A stretch of DNA of 64,000 nucleotides from WTFY01 sp964614915 (GTDB taxonomy: Bacteria > Pseudomonadota > Gammaproteobacteria > UBA4575), in the NCBI GenBank assembly GCA_964614915.1, contig CAZTNC010000011.1:186001-250000 (forward strand), in the 5' to 3' direction. The notes below the pieces were generated by a model. The model was given only the letters and a program-made list of their open reading frames with translations, was not told the origin of the DNA and made no database searches. Made by a program: the position numbers and the translations under genes. Below, one piece after another: positions 35,297 through 43,890 of the stretch; the stretch's first letter is position 1; every line of letters begins with the position of its first letter.

Positions 35297-36670
35297 CTAG
35301 TAAATCTTGTCCGGCAGCCAGGTGGCCAAGGCTGGGAATTGCACCAGCAACAACAAGGTCAAAACCTGTATGGCAATAAAGGGTGCCACACCGCGATAGA
35401 TCTGCTTGGTACGTATTTCTGCAGGTGCCACGCCTCGCAGGTAGAACAGGGCAAACCCGAAAGGCGGAGTCAAAAAAGAAGTCTGCAGGTTGATAGCGAT
35501 CATGATTCCCAGCCAGACAGGGTCAATTCCCAGGCTCAACAGCACCGGACCTACGATCGGCACCACCACGAATGTGATCTCGATAAAGTCCAGGATGAAG
35601 CCCAACAGAAACATCAGGACCATGACCACCAACATCGCGGAGAGTGCACCTCCCGGCAACTGCATCAGCAGGTCGTGTACCGCACTGTCCCCCCCATACC
35701 CCCTGAATACCAGCGAGAAAATCGAAGCTCCTATGAAAATCATGAACACCATGCAGGTGATCCGCACCGACCTTCTCATCACATCCCGCAGGCATTCAAG
35801 ATCAAGGCGCCGATAAAAGAAGGCCAGCAGCAGTGCGCCCACGGCACCCACAGAGGCGGCCTCCGAGGGCGTGGCGATGCCCTGGATGATCGAACCCAGC
35901 ACTGCGATTATCAATGCAATGGGAGGCACCAATGCATGCAATATCTGCCTGATCCAGGTGCCGATGCCTATGTCCGACTCACGTTCGATGACAGGCATCA
36001 TGTGCGGCTTGAGCCAGGCCACAGTTACCAAATACAACAAGTACAAGCCTACCAACAAAAGGCCTGGAATAATCGCACCTACGAACAAGTCACCCACAGA
36101 GACGGTGTCCGGCTTGAAATTTCCTTGGCTCAGCTGCGCTTGCTGGTATGCCGATGACAGGACATCGCCGAGCAACACCAGGATGATTGACGGGGGAATG
36201 ATCTGCCCAAGTGTCCCAGAAGCGCAAATCATGCCGGTTGATATCTCGGGGTGATAGCCTCTTCTCAACATGGTGGGCAGGGACAGCAGTCCCATGGTGA
36301 CCACAGTGGCCCCGACAATACCGGTACTCGCTGCCAGCAGCATGCCCACCAGTACAACGGATATCCCCAGGCCCCCACGTAGCGAACCAAATAAGGCACC
36401 CATGGTGTCTAGCAATGTATCGGCAATATTGGAACGTTGCAGCATGACACCCATGAATACAAACAGGGGTACGGCAATAAGAGTCTCGTTCGTCATGATT
36501 CCGAACAGGCGGCTTGGGAAGGCTTGCAGCAGGGCGGGTTCGAACACACCGGTTGCAACGCCTGCTGCTGCAAATGCAAGGGATACACCTGCAAGTGTGA
36601 AAGCCACCGGAAACCCGAGCAACAGCACCAGAATTACGGTAAGAAACAGCAGAAAGGCAACGATCTCCAT
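35297..36670 (-). CDS. TRAP transporter large permease (DctM)
   Basis: A 457-residue membrane protein with about 12-13 helices, the sodium-coupled transport channel of the TRAP system. Family marks are GFPVAFTLAGVSLAF near the start, VPLFVFMGVMLQRS, ASTGIVGATVVTMG, the GTLGQIIPPSI segment and TSFLTPPFGFALFYLRG. It lies 9 bases downstream of dctQ and ends in convergence with the binding protein gene. Length and helix pattern are typical. Confidence 0.95.
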   Translation of the reverse strand: MEIVAFLLFLTVILVLLLGFPVAFTLAGVSLAFAAAGVATGVFEPALLQAFPSRLFGIMTNETLIAVPLFVFMGVMLQRSNIADTLLDTMGALFGSLRGGLGISVVLVGMLLAASTGIVGATVVTMGLLSLPTMLRRGYHPEISTGMICASGTLGQIIPPSIILVLLGDVLSSAYQQAQLSQGNFKPDTVSVGDLFVGAIIPGLLLVGLYLLYLVTVAWLKPHMMPVIERESDIGIGTWIRQILHALVPPIALIIAVLGSIIQGIATPSEAASVGAVGALLLAFFYRRLDLECLRDVMRRSVRITCMVFMIFIGASIFSLVFRGYGGDSAVHDLLMQLPGGALSAMLVVMVLMFLLGFILDFIEITFVVVPIVGPVLLSLGIDPVWLGIMIAINLQTSFLTPPFGFALFYLRGVAPAEIRTKQIYRGVAPFIAIQVLTLLLLVQFPALATWLPDKIY

Positions 36671-36679
36671 ATCGGGTTC

Positions 36680-37174
36680 CTACTTGCGCAAGGCAAGCCA
36701 GGCGCGCCCGCCCATTGAGATAGCCTGCAGAAACAAGAGGATCGCCATGACGGGAATGAAAGTCTTGAGCACAAACACAAGTGGCAAGCCGCCTGCCTCG
36801 CGGGACTTCTCAAGATAGCTCCAGGAATTGATAACGTAGTCAAAGCTGGTCCATACAATAAAGCTGGCAAAAGGCAGCAACAGCAGCACACAGCCCAGGA
36901 AGTCAACCCAGGCTTTTTTCCGCAGGGACATGCCCTGATAAAATATATCTACGCGTACATGCTCGTTGTGCTTCAGTGTGTAGGCGCCGGCAATCATGAA
37001 TACGAACGCATGCAGGTAGGTGATGGACTCTTGCAATGCAATGCTGCCGAAATTGAGGCCATAGCGCAGCACTGCCACCAGAAAGGTGATACCTGCCATG
37101 AGCAATATAAGCCAGGCAGCGAATGCCCCGACGCGTTCATTTAATGCGTCGATACAGCCGCACAGCTTTTCCAT
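36680..37174 (-). CDS. TRAP transporter small permease (DctQ)
   Basis: A 164-residue four-helix protein, the small partner of DctM. Features include ALNERVGAFAAWLILLMAG and the conserved RYGLNFGSIALQE-YLHAFVFMIAGAYTL pattern, with EHVRVDIFY. ATG at 37174 has an AAAAGG-type ribosome binding site and is preferred over the in-frame TTG at 37186. thrB ends 27 bases upstream on the same strand, so thrB-dctQ-dctM may share a transcript. Confidence 0.92.
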   Translation of the reverse strand: MEKLCGCIDALNERVGAFAAWLILLMAGITFLVAVLRYGLNFGSIALQESITYLHAFVFMIAGAYTLKHNEHVRVDIFYQGMSLRKKAWVDFLGCVLLLLPFASFIVWTSFDYVINSWSYLEKSREAGGLPLVFVLKTFIPVMAILLFLQAISMGGRAWLALRK

Positions 37175-37201
37175 GCCTTTTTCCAAGTCAGTGATACCGC
37201 C

Positions 37202-38143
37202 TCAGATGCCGAGATCAGGGGTATGATGAATTCGTGAGAGGAGGATCATTTTATAGACATCGGGGTCTTTGATGTGTGTGATTTCGCCATCTTTCGGGTG
37301 AATCTGATCGCGCAGGCGTGATAGCCAGAACCTGAGTGCAGCCGCACGTAGCATGTAGTTCCAGGCCTCGAACTCGCATTCATGAAACGGGCGCTCCATT
37401 TGGTAGGCCTCGATAAGTGCGGAGTACAATTCCAGATCCAGGTTACCCTCGTCATCGCTGCACCAGTCATTCACGGTAATGGCAAGATCGTACAGCAGGT
37501 AGTCATTGCAGGAGAGATAGAAGTCGATGATGCCAGTGAGTGCATAGCGCTTGAACATCACGTTGTCGCGGAACAGATCGGCATGCACTATTCCCTGTGG
37601 GAGCTTTGCATTCAGAGGCTGTTGGCGCAGTTGAAGCTCCTGTTTGAGCAGTTGCTGATCATCAGTTGAAAGTCTACGAAACAAGCGATCTGCAGTTTGT
37701 ACAGCCCACTCGATCCCACGCGGGTTGTCCAGCACACCGCTGAAGGATTCACCCAGTATATGTATTTGCGCCAGGGCATGGCCGACGGCAGCGCAGTGTT
37801 TTACGGTGGGTATCAGCACATTGTGCCCTTCCAGGCGTCTTACTATTGCAGCAGGTTTGTTTTTCAGCCTGCGCACGTAATCCCCGTGCAGGTCTGCAAT
37901 TGGGTGAGCTGTCGGCATGCCATGGTCAGACAGATGCGCCATCAAGGTTAAGTAGTACGGCAAGGTGTCAAAACCGACTTCTTCAAAAATGGTCAACACA
38001 AACTTGCCATTTTCGGTGGTGACAAAATAATTGGTGTTTTCAATACCTGCGTTAATACCTTCATGGTTTAATAACGCACCTAGAGAGTAATTCTTAAGAA
38101 AAACTTCGAGCTCGTGTACCCTGATGTTTGTGTAGACGGACAT
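37202..38143 (-). CDS. thrB: Homoserine kinase (type II, APH-fold)
   Basis: This ThrB form has the aminoglycoside-phosphotransferase/choline-kinase fold and phosphorylates homoserine in threonine synthesis. The 313-residue protein shows GIENTNYFV, the catalytic GIVHADLFRDNVMF with Asp and Asn, and metal-binding GIIDFYLS. Proximity to polA is the usual Pseudomonas-type arrangement and supports homoserine kinase rather than another APH-fold kinase. It is divergent from polA with about 205 bases between the starts. Confidence 0.94.
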   Translation of the reverse strand: MSVYTNIRVHELEVFLKNYSLGALLNHEGINAGIENTNYFVTTENGKFVLTIFEEVGFDTLPYYLTLMAHLSDHGMPTAHPIADLHGDYVRRLKNKPAAIVRRLEGHNVLIPTVKHCAAVGHALAQIHILGESFSGVLDNPRGIEWAVQTADRLFRRLSTDDQQLLKQELQLRQQPLNAKLPQGIVHADLFRDNVMFKRYALTGIIDFYLSCNDYLLYDLAITVNDWCSDDEGNLDLELYSALIEAYQMERPFHECEFEAWNYMLRAAALRFWLSRLRDQIHPKDGEITHIKDPDVYKMILLSRIHHTPDLGI

Positions 38144-38347
38144 GTATCGTGGATGCAGCTAGTTATGTCGTTACTGTGAATGGGCAACAACCCTCAGCGC
38201 CAGGTGCTTTGCATACCCTTGTTCACCTGCCTGAGCAAAAGCATGAGTGTATGCTGTGGGATAGATTGTGCAACCTTCACTGGAAACACGGGCCATCATA
38301 GCGTGACGGCCAGACTTCATCCACTGACTGCCGATCCTGAATAAGGC

Positions 38348-41074
38348 ATGTCAGACACCAACGCACCTCCACTGATTCTTGTCGACGGATCGTCCTATTT
38401 GTACCGGGCCTTTCATGTGCCGGAACTGCAATCTCTCACCACGTCGTCTGGACAACCCACCGGCGCCATATACGGTGTCGTCAACATGCTCAAAAGGCTG
38501 CTTGGCAAGGAGCAGCCCAGCCACATTGCAGTGGTTTTTGATGCCAAGGGAAAGACCTTCAGGCACGAACTCTATGGTGACTACAAGGCTAATCGCCCCC
38601 CTATGCCAGATGAGCTTCGCGCGCAGATCGATCCTTTGCATGCGGTTATTCGTGCATTGGGCCTTGTATTGATCTCGGAGCCTAACGTCGAAGCGGATGA
38701 CGTGATTGGAACATTGGCCTCTCAGGCTGTGGATCAGGGTCATGAAGTGCTGATTTCAACCGGTGATAAGGATATGGCGCAGCTGGTCAATGACCATGTC
38801 ACCTTGGTGAATACCATGACAAATGCCAAGATGGATGTCGTGGGCGTAAGGAAGAAATTTGGGGTTGCACCACACCAGATCATAGATTACCTAGCACTCA
38901 CGGGGGACAAGTCCGATAACGTACCTGGAGTGCCGGGTGTCGGACCGAAAACAGCCGCCAAATGGTTGAATGAATATGGGTCACTGGAACAAATTACTTC
39001 CCATGCAGACTCGATTACTGGAAAGATCGGTGAAAAACTGCGGGCGCATCTGGAGCAGCTGCCTCTTTCGCATGACCTTGTATCGATACGTTGTGCGCTG
39101 GACTTGCCCATAGGCGTTGAAGATCTGCGAACACAGCCACAGGACTCAAAACAGTTACAGCAGTTGTACTCCGAACTTGAGTTCAAGAGCTGGTTGGGTT
39201 CCCTAGATGTTCAGGAAGGCGAGATGACAGGTGTTGCACCTGCTGAGGTAACCGCGAATGGGCGTAGTTATGAACTGATACTAAGCAATGAGGACCTTGA
39301 CCACTGGCTGGTGCGCTTGCAGCAGGCGGATCTCGTAGCCTTACATGTCGAAACAAACACCCCAGATTATATGAAGGCCAATGTTGTGGGCTTGTCTGTT
39401 GCTGTCAGTCCGGGTGAGGCAGCCTATATTCCTTTTACACACGAATATCCGGGTGCTCCTGAACAACTAAACCGCGAGACTACCCTGGAAAAATTCAAGA
39501 TCATTTTTAATTCAAACCCGCCCAAAATCATAGGGCACAACCTCAAGCATGATCGTACCGTATTGTTGAATCATGGCATTCATCTAGAGGGCATCCGGCA
39601 CGACATCATGCTGCAGTCTTATGTGTGTAACTCCGTAGCGAGCCGACATGACTTGGATGCATTGTGCAAAAAGTATCTCGGACATACGAGCATTGACCTG
39701 CAAGACATTGTCGGCAAGGGATCCAAGCAAATTGCATTCGATCAGGCGGATCTGAAGGATGTTGCGGACTATGCCTCGGAGTATGCCGATATGGTTCTGA
39801 GGCTGCACAATGTATTCTGGTCCGAACTGGAGCAAAAACAAAGATCCAGACAAAGAAAGCTCTATCAGGATATTGAATTGCCCTTGACGAGGGTACTGTC
39901 AAACATGGAGCGACAAGGTGTACTGCTTGATTGTGGGCAACTGACGAAGCAGAGTAGGCAGTTTGATGAACGGATTCATGAGATAGAGAAAGAGGCTTTC
40001 GAGATCGCTGGAGATGAATTCAATCTAGGCTCTCCGAAGCAGATACAGGAAGTCCTGTTTGAAAAGCAAGGATTGCCGGTGCGGCGCAAGACCCCTACGG
40101 GCCAACCCTCCACTGCAGAGGACGTGTTGCAGGAGCTCGCCCGGGACTTTCCTCTGCCTAAACTTTTACTAGAGCATCGAGCACTTAGCAAACTGAAATC
40201 AACGTATACGGATAAGCTCCCTACGCTGGTCAGCGAAAAAACAGGCCGCATACATACTTCCTATCATCAGGCGGTTGCAGCTACCGGTCGCCTGTCTTCA
40301 TCTGATCCGAATTTGCAGAACATCCCGATACGCACCGAGGAAGGGAGGCGAATTCGACAGGCCTTTGTTGCACCGGAATCCCACATGATTCTGGCCGCGG
40401 ATTACTCGCAGATAGAGTTGCGTATCATGGCACACTTGTCCCAGGATGAAGGACTGTGCAACGCCTTTTCAAGGGGTGAGGATATTCACCGTGCAACTGC
40501 TGCCGAAGTGTTTGCAACGGGTCTTGACGATGTAAGCGCGGAACAGCGCCGTGCTGCCAAGGCGATCAACTTCGGCTTGATTTACGGCATGTCGGCTTTT
40601 GGCCTAGCCAACCAGCTCGGGATTTCTCGCGCCGAAGCCCAGCAGTATGTAAGTCTCTACTTTGAACGTTACCCTGGTGTGAAGAAATACATGGGAGACA
40701 TACGTGAAAAGGCACGTGCCCAAGGCTATGTGGAAACGCTTTTCGGGAGACGACTGTACTTGCCTGACATCAATCATAAAAACGTAAAACTGCGCCAGTA
40801 CGCGGAACGCACCGCAATCAATGCACCCATGCAGGGGACGGCTGCTGACATCATCAAGCATGCCATGATCCAGATCGATGCATGGCAAGAGCAGGAACAT
40901 CCAGGGTGCAGGATGATCATGCAGGTTCATGACGAACTTGTTTTTGAGGTCCAAAAGGACTGGAAGGACACTGTACAGGAGATGGTAAAACAGAAAATGG
41001 CTGCAGCAATTGAACTCTCTGTGCCCCTGGTCGTGGATGCTGGGTATGGTCATAACTGGGATGAGGCGCATTAA
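38348..41074 (+). CDS. polA: DNA polymerase I, proofreading exonuclease site probably inactive
   Basis: Pol I fills gaps and removes RNA primers and lesions. The 908-residue protein has an intact 5' nuclease domain (LVDGSSYLYRAF, EADDVIGTLA, STGDKDMAQLV, GDKSDNVPGVPGVGPK) and polymerase domain (DYSQIELRIMAHLS, RRAAKAINFGLIYGMSAFG, QVHDELVFEV). The middle 3'-5' exonuclease domain is recognisable but altered. Aligning to E. coli Pol I, ligand D355 is His333 here (ALHVETNT), E357 is retained as E335, D424 as D402, and D501 is Tyr479 (YASEYAD). Loss of two metal ligands should abolish proofreading while leaving the other activities. Confidence 0.97.
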   Translation: MSDTNAPPLILVDGSSYLYRAFHVPELQSLTTSSGQPTGAIYGVVNMLKRLLGKEQPSHIAVVFDAKGKTFRHELYGDYKANRPPMPDELRAQIDPLHAVIRALGLVLISEPNVEADDVIGTLASQAVDQGHEVLISTGDKDMAQLVNDHVTLVNTMTNAKMDVVGVRKKFGVAPHQIIDYLALTGDKSDNVPGVPGVGPKTAAKWLNEYGSLEQITSHADSITGKIGEKLRAHLEQLPLSHDLVSIRCALDLPIGVEDLRTQPQDSKQLQQLYSELEFKSWLGSLDVQEGEMTGVAPAEVTANGRSYELILSNEDLDHWLVRLQQADLVALHVETNTPDYMKANVVGLSVAVSPGEAAYIPFTHEYPGAPEQLNRETTLEKFKIIFNSNPPKIIGHNLKHDRTVLLNHGIHLEGIRHDIMLQSYVCNSVASRHDLDALCKKYLGHTSIDLQDIVGKGSKQIAFDQADLKDVADYASEYADMVLRLHNVFWSELEQKQRSRQRKLYQDIELPLTRVLSNMERQGVLLDCGQLTKQSRQFDERIHEIEKEAFEIAGDEFNLGSPKQIQEVLFEKQGLPVRRKTPTGQPSTAEDVLQELARDFPLPKLLLEHRALSKLKSTYTDKLPTLVSEKTGRIHTSYHQAVAATGRLSSSDPNLQNIPIRTEEGRRIRQAFVAPESHMILAADYSQIELRIMAHLSQDEGLCNAFSRGEDIHRATAAEVFATGLDDVSAEQRRAAKAINFGLIYGMSAFGLANQLGISRAEAQQYVSLYFERYPGVKKYMGDIREKARAQGYVETLFGRRLYLPDINHKNVKLRQYAERTAINAPMQGTAADIIKHAMIQIDAWQEQEHPGCRMIMQVHDELVFEVQKDWKDTVQEMVKQKMAAAIELSVPLVVDAGYGHNWDEAH

Positions 41075-41308
41075 CGACACATCTTGCTGAGAGCAGGAAA
41101 CGTACAGGTGGGGATGTACCGGAGGTTACCTGGACCGACTATCAGCACCCTCCTGCTGCACAACCTGCACCTGATGCATTAATTATCCTGCAAAGCAGGC
41201 CACTGCTAATTCTGTGCATCGCAACCCGAATTACGAAAGCAGCAGAACTGATGGGTGCAGTTAGCCCGCTTTACCGGATAGACGGCCTACTCGTTCTTGA
41301 AAACAGGT

Positions 41309-42583
41309 TTACTCAAAAACAGCTTCGGGATTATCCAGACTGTCAGACCCCTCAAATTTGATCGAAGCCAGCTGGAGTACAGCTGCAGCCTCTTCAATTC
41401 CACGGGTTTGCGAGGTCAAGGCGTCGATGGCTGCCTGAACTCTGGCATTGCCTGAATCATTACCTTCCCCGATCATCTGGTCATAAGCTTCTCCATTTTT
41501 TGCTGCATGCACGAGCTTTTCCATTGCAGACATGGTGATACGCAGTTGATCGCGCAGATTCTTGTCAACGTCTGGTGATGCAGCAGCAACGAGGGCAGAG
41601 ATGCTAGGCCCCTCTACCATCGAGCCATCTATGCGGTGATACTTGCCGAGATAGATGTTCTGAATGCCCATTGCATCATAGTAGTGGGAGTGATGTGTGT
41701 TGTCGCTGAAGCAGTCATGCTCCTCTTCGGGATCATGTAGCAGTAGCCCAAGCTGCATTCGCTGGCCTGCCAATTCCCCGTAAGAAAGACTGCCCATACC
41801 GGTCACGATCGCAGAAAGACCGTTCTTGGTACTACCATGGATCAAGCCTTCACGGGCTTCACCGCCAGGCGCCCACTGGGCCACCATCCATGCCAAGTCG
41901 TCAACCAGAAGATCAGTTGCCACTTTCAGATAAGCTGCCCGTCGCTCACAGTTTTTCCAAGAACAATTGTCTGGGTCAAAGTCGGTCGCCGGACGATTGC
42001 CATTGCCTGGTCCAACACCGTTCAGGTCTTGGCCCCAGAGCAGAAATTCTATGGCGTGGTAACCGGTTGCCACATTCGCTTCGATGCCCCCAAGTTCATG
42101 AAGCGTACTGGCAAGCAGTTCTTTATTGATGTGCGATGCATCAATGGTCTGCCCGGAATAATCGAAACTCGGGCTCGCAATGACATTGGCACGATAGGCC
42201 GGATTCTCATCCGACTCGGCACCATAACTTGCAGCAACATAATCAATCAGGCCTTCATCGAGGGGCCAGGCATTCACCTTGCCTTCCCAGTCATCGACAA
42301 TTGCATTGCCAAACCGGTAAACCTCGCTTTGCATGTAGGGTACCCGGGAAGCCAGCCAGACTGCTCGCGCATGGCGAAGGTTTGCGACTGTCGGTTCTGC
42401 AATTAACTGGTTGACCGCCTTTTGCAAGGTGTGTGCCGTGACCAGCGAATCCTCGTACACCGCATGTGCTAGATCAGCGTAGTGTTTGACCACATCACTC
42501 GCCTGTGGCACCGCAAAAGCGGGTACTGACAGAAACGCAAGCATTGCAGATGCCAAAACTGTCCTTACTGTCGCTAATTTCAT
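41309..42583 (-). CDS. Imelysin-family (peptidase M75) iron-regulated protein
   Basis: A 424-residue exported protein with a signal peptide cleaved near residue 24 (PAFA-VPQ). It belongs to the imelysin/ICMP/IrpA family: the GxHxxE motif is GYHAIEFLLWGQD with His176 and Glu179, and the N-terminal AVWLASRVPYMQSEVYRFG stretch is typical. Family members are iron-regulated periplasmic or surface proteins, often next to di-heme oxidoreductase genes as here, and are linked to iron uptake rather than proven proteolysis. It is 29 bases downstream of the porin gene in one probable operon. Confidence 0.92.
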   Translation of the reverse strand: MKLATVRTVLASAMLAFLSVPAFAVPQASDVVKHYADLAHAVYEDSLVTAHTLQKAVNQLIAEPTVANLRHARAVWLASRVPYMQSEVYRFGNAIVDDWEGKVNAWPLDEGLIDYVAASYGAESDENPAYRANVIASPSFDYSGQTIDASHINKELLASTLHELGGIEANVATGYHAIEFLLWGQDLNGVGPGNGNRPATDFDPDNCSWKNCERRAAYLKVATDLLVDDLAWMVAQWAPGGEAREGLIHGSTKNGLSAIVTGMGSLSYGELAGQRMQLGLLLHDPEEEHDCFSDNTHHSHYYDAMGIQNIYLGKYHRIDGSMVEGPSISALVAAASPDVDKNLRDQLRITMSAMEKLVHAAKNGEAYDQMIGEGNDSGNARVQAAIDALTSQTRGIEEAAAVLQLASIKFEGSDSLDNPEAVFE

Positions 42584-42612
42584 GATCGGGTTATCCTTTT
42601 GATCGCGGTTGT

Positions 42613-43764
42613 TTAGAATTCAGTTGCAAGCTGGAAGGTGACGATATCGGCATCTCCTCCAGAATAGTCGTTTGTTTCAGGATCGCCATAGTCCTCGTCG
42701 AATGCCCCCTCAACGGCCAATGCGACCCCGTCCATCATTTCAACGGACAGGCCGACCAAGAAACGTTCTTCGGGCAGCTCAAGAGAGGCAGCTTCATCGG
42801 TTTCCTGGTAGCCCAGGGCAAACGTTGCAGGCTTCCCTGCAAGCTCGAAATCCAGGGCCGCCTCAACCATGTAGCTGGTCGGTTCTGCGCCTTCCCCTTC
42901 AAATTCCATCTCACCCATTTCAAAGTCTTCGGTTGCACCGAGGTACTCGGCGAGAAGTGTCAGATTGCCAAATCGCAGCGAGGCGCTTGCAGACCAACCA
43001 CTCACTTGGTCGCTGTATGTGCCATCTTCACCAAGATTGTCTGTGACCAACTCCTGCAGGTTGTCGGAATCTCCAATGTCACTTATGTATGACAGGTTCA
43101 AACCAAATTTCATGCCTTCTCCCTCAGCCGAATACCCAACAGCTGCACCGAAACTGTCAATCTCGGAATCTCCATCCTCATTGAGATCACCGTTGAAAGC
43201 ATAGACCGCACCATGGAGGCCTCCGGATTCCATACCGAATTGCAGTGCAGTTTCCCTTGTCTCACCCAGTTCTAGTGTCATGGAGTCAGAGATAAAGTTA
43301 CTCTCAAATACACCAAAGGGAACAAAGTACTGCCCTGCCGTAAACGGCCCGATGCTGATCGTGGCAATATCGACCTCTAAGTCCGTATCATCTTCCTCGT
43401 GGAGAAGAACCACTTCGGCGTCCACCATGTCAGTAATCTGGGCAGCAACCCCAAGTTTCACCTCTGCCACCGTTACATCAGATTCTTCATCCCCTCCACT
43501 TGGATCTACATAGGCAGCCTCTACTTCCACGAGGCCACCAATCTCAACGGAGTTGAACCATCCGTCCTTTTGTCCGGATAGTTTTGCCAACTGTCGGTCC
43601 TTTTCAACAATTACTTCGTCCTGAGCGGCTACCCGCTCTTCCAAATACTGTATACGCCGCTCCATATTGGCAAGACGCTCTTCAATGGTCTCTTGAGCCA
43701 GTGCAGGCATGTGCCAGGCAAGCAAAACTGCTGCAGAGACGATGGTGGTCCTTAAGTTTTTCAT
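42613..43764 (-). CDS. Outer-membrane porin, LbtU-like
   Basis: A 383-residue outer-membrane beta-barrel. It has a signal peptide (cleavage after PALA, residue 23), a short coiled-coil (about residues 26-62, IEERLANMERRIQYLEERV) and then acidic beta strands ending in an aromatic terminal residue (LATEF). The architecture of coiled coil plus 16-ish strands matches LbtU-type porins reported for siderophore uptake in Legionella. A Fur-like box lies in the promoter region upstream. Ligand unknown; assignment to the LbtU group is by pattern. Confidence 0.82.
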   Translation of the reverse strand: MKNLRTTIVSAAVLLAWHMPALAQETIEERLANMERRIQYLEERVAAQDEVIVEKDRQLAKLSGQKDGWFNSVEIGGLVEVEAAYVDPSGGDEESDVTVAEVKLGVAAQITDMVDAEVVLLHEEDDTDLEVDIATISIGPFTAGQYFVPFGVFESNFISDSMTLELGETRETALQFGMESGGLHGAVYAFNGDLNEDGDSEIDSFGAAVGYSAEGEGMKFGLNLSYISDIGDSDNLQELVTDNLGEDGTYSDQVSGWSASASLRFGNLTLLAEYLGATEDFEMGEMEFEGEGAEPTSYMVEAALDFELAGKPATFALGYQETDEAASLELPEERFLVGLSVEMMDGVALAVEGAFDEDYGDPETNDYSGGDADIVTFQLATEF

Positions 43765-43783
43765 GCTATATCTCCCAAATACT

Positions 43784-43802
43784 AATGCGTATTATTATCA
43801 TT
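43784..43802. promoter_or_regulatory. Fur box between divergent porin and di-heme oxidoreductase genes
   Basis: AATGCGTATTATTATCATT matches the Fur consensus AATGATAATnATTATCATT at 15 of 18 defined positions, with the right half ATTATCATT exact. It lies 20 bases upstream of the porin start and about 90 bases upstream of the di-heme gene, in the 126-base divergent promoter region. All three flanking genes belong to families that are iron-regulated elsewhere, so iron repression of both directions is the likely function. Confidence 0.75.
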
Positions 43803-43890
43803 ATTGTTTGTATATGTAAATAGTCTTATCATGGATATGTAGCCATGAACTGACAACTCAGCATTCGGCCACGATGCGTTTGGAAACCTG

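Noticed and set aside
35339..36157. 272-codon open frame on the plus strand opposite the TRAP large permease
   Set aside because: Antisense shadow of a clear membrane gene; His/Gln-rich composition is typical of reverse-strand hydrophobic codons.
41837..42406. 189-codon plus-strand frame opposite the imelysin gene
   Set aside because: Antisense shadow; imelysin motifs are clear on the minus strand.
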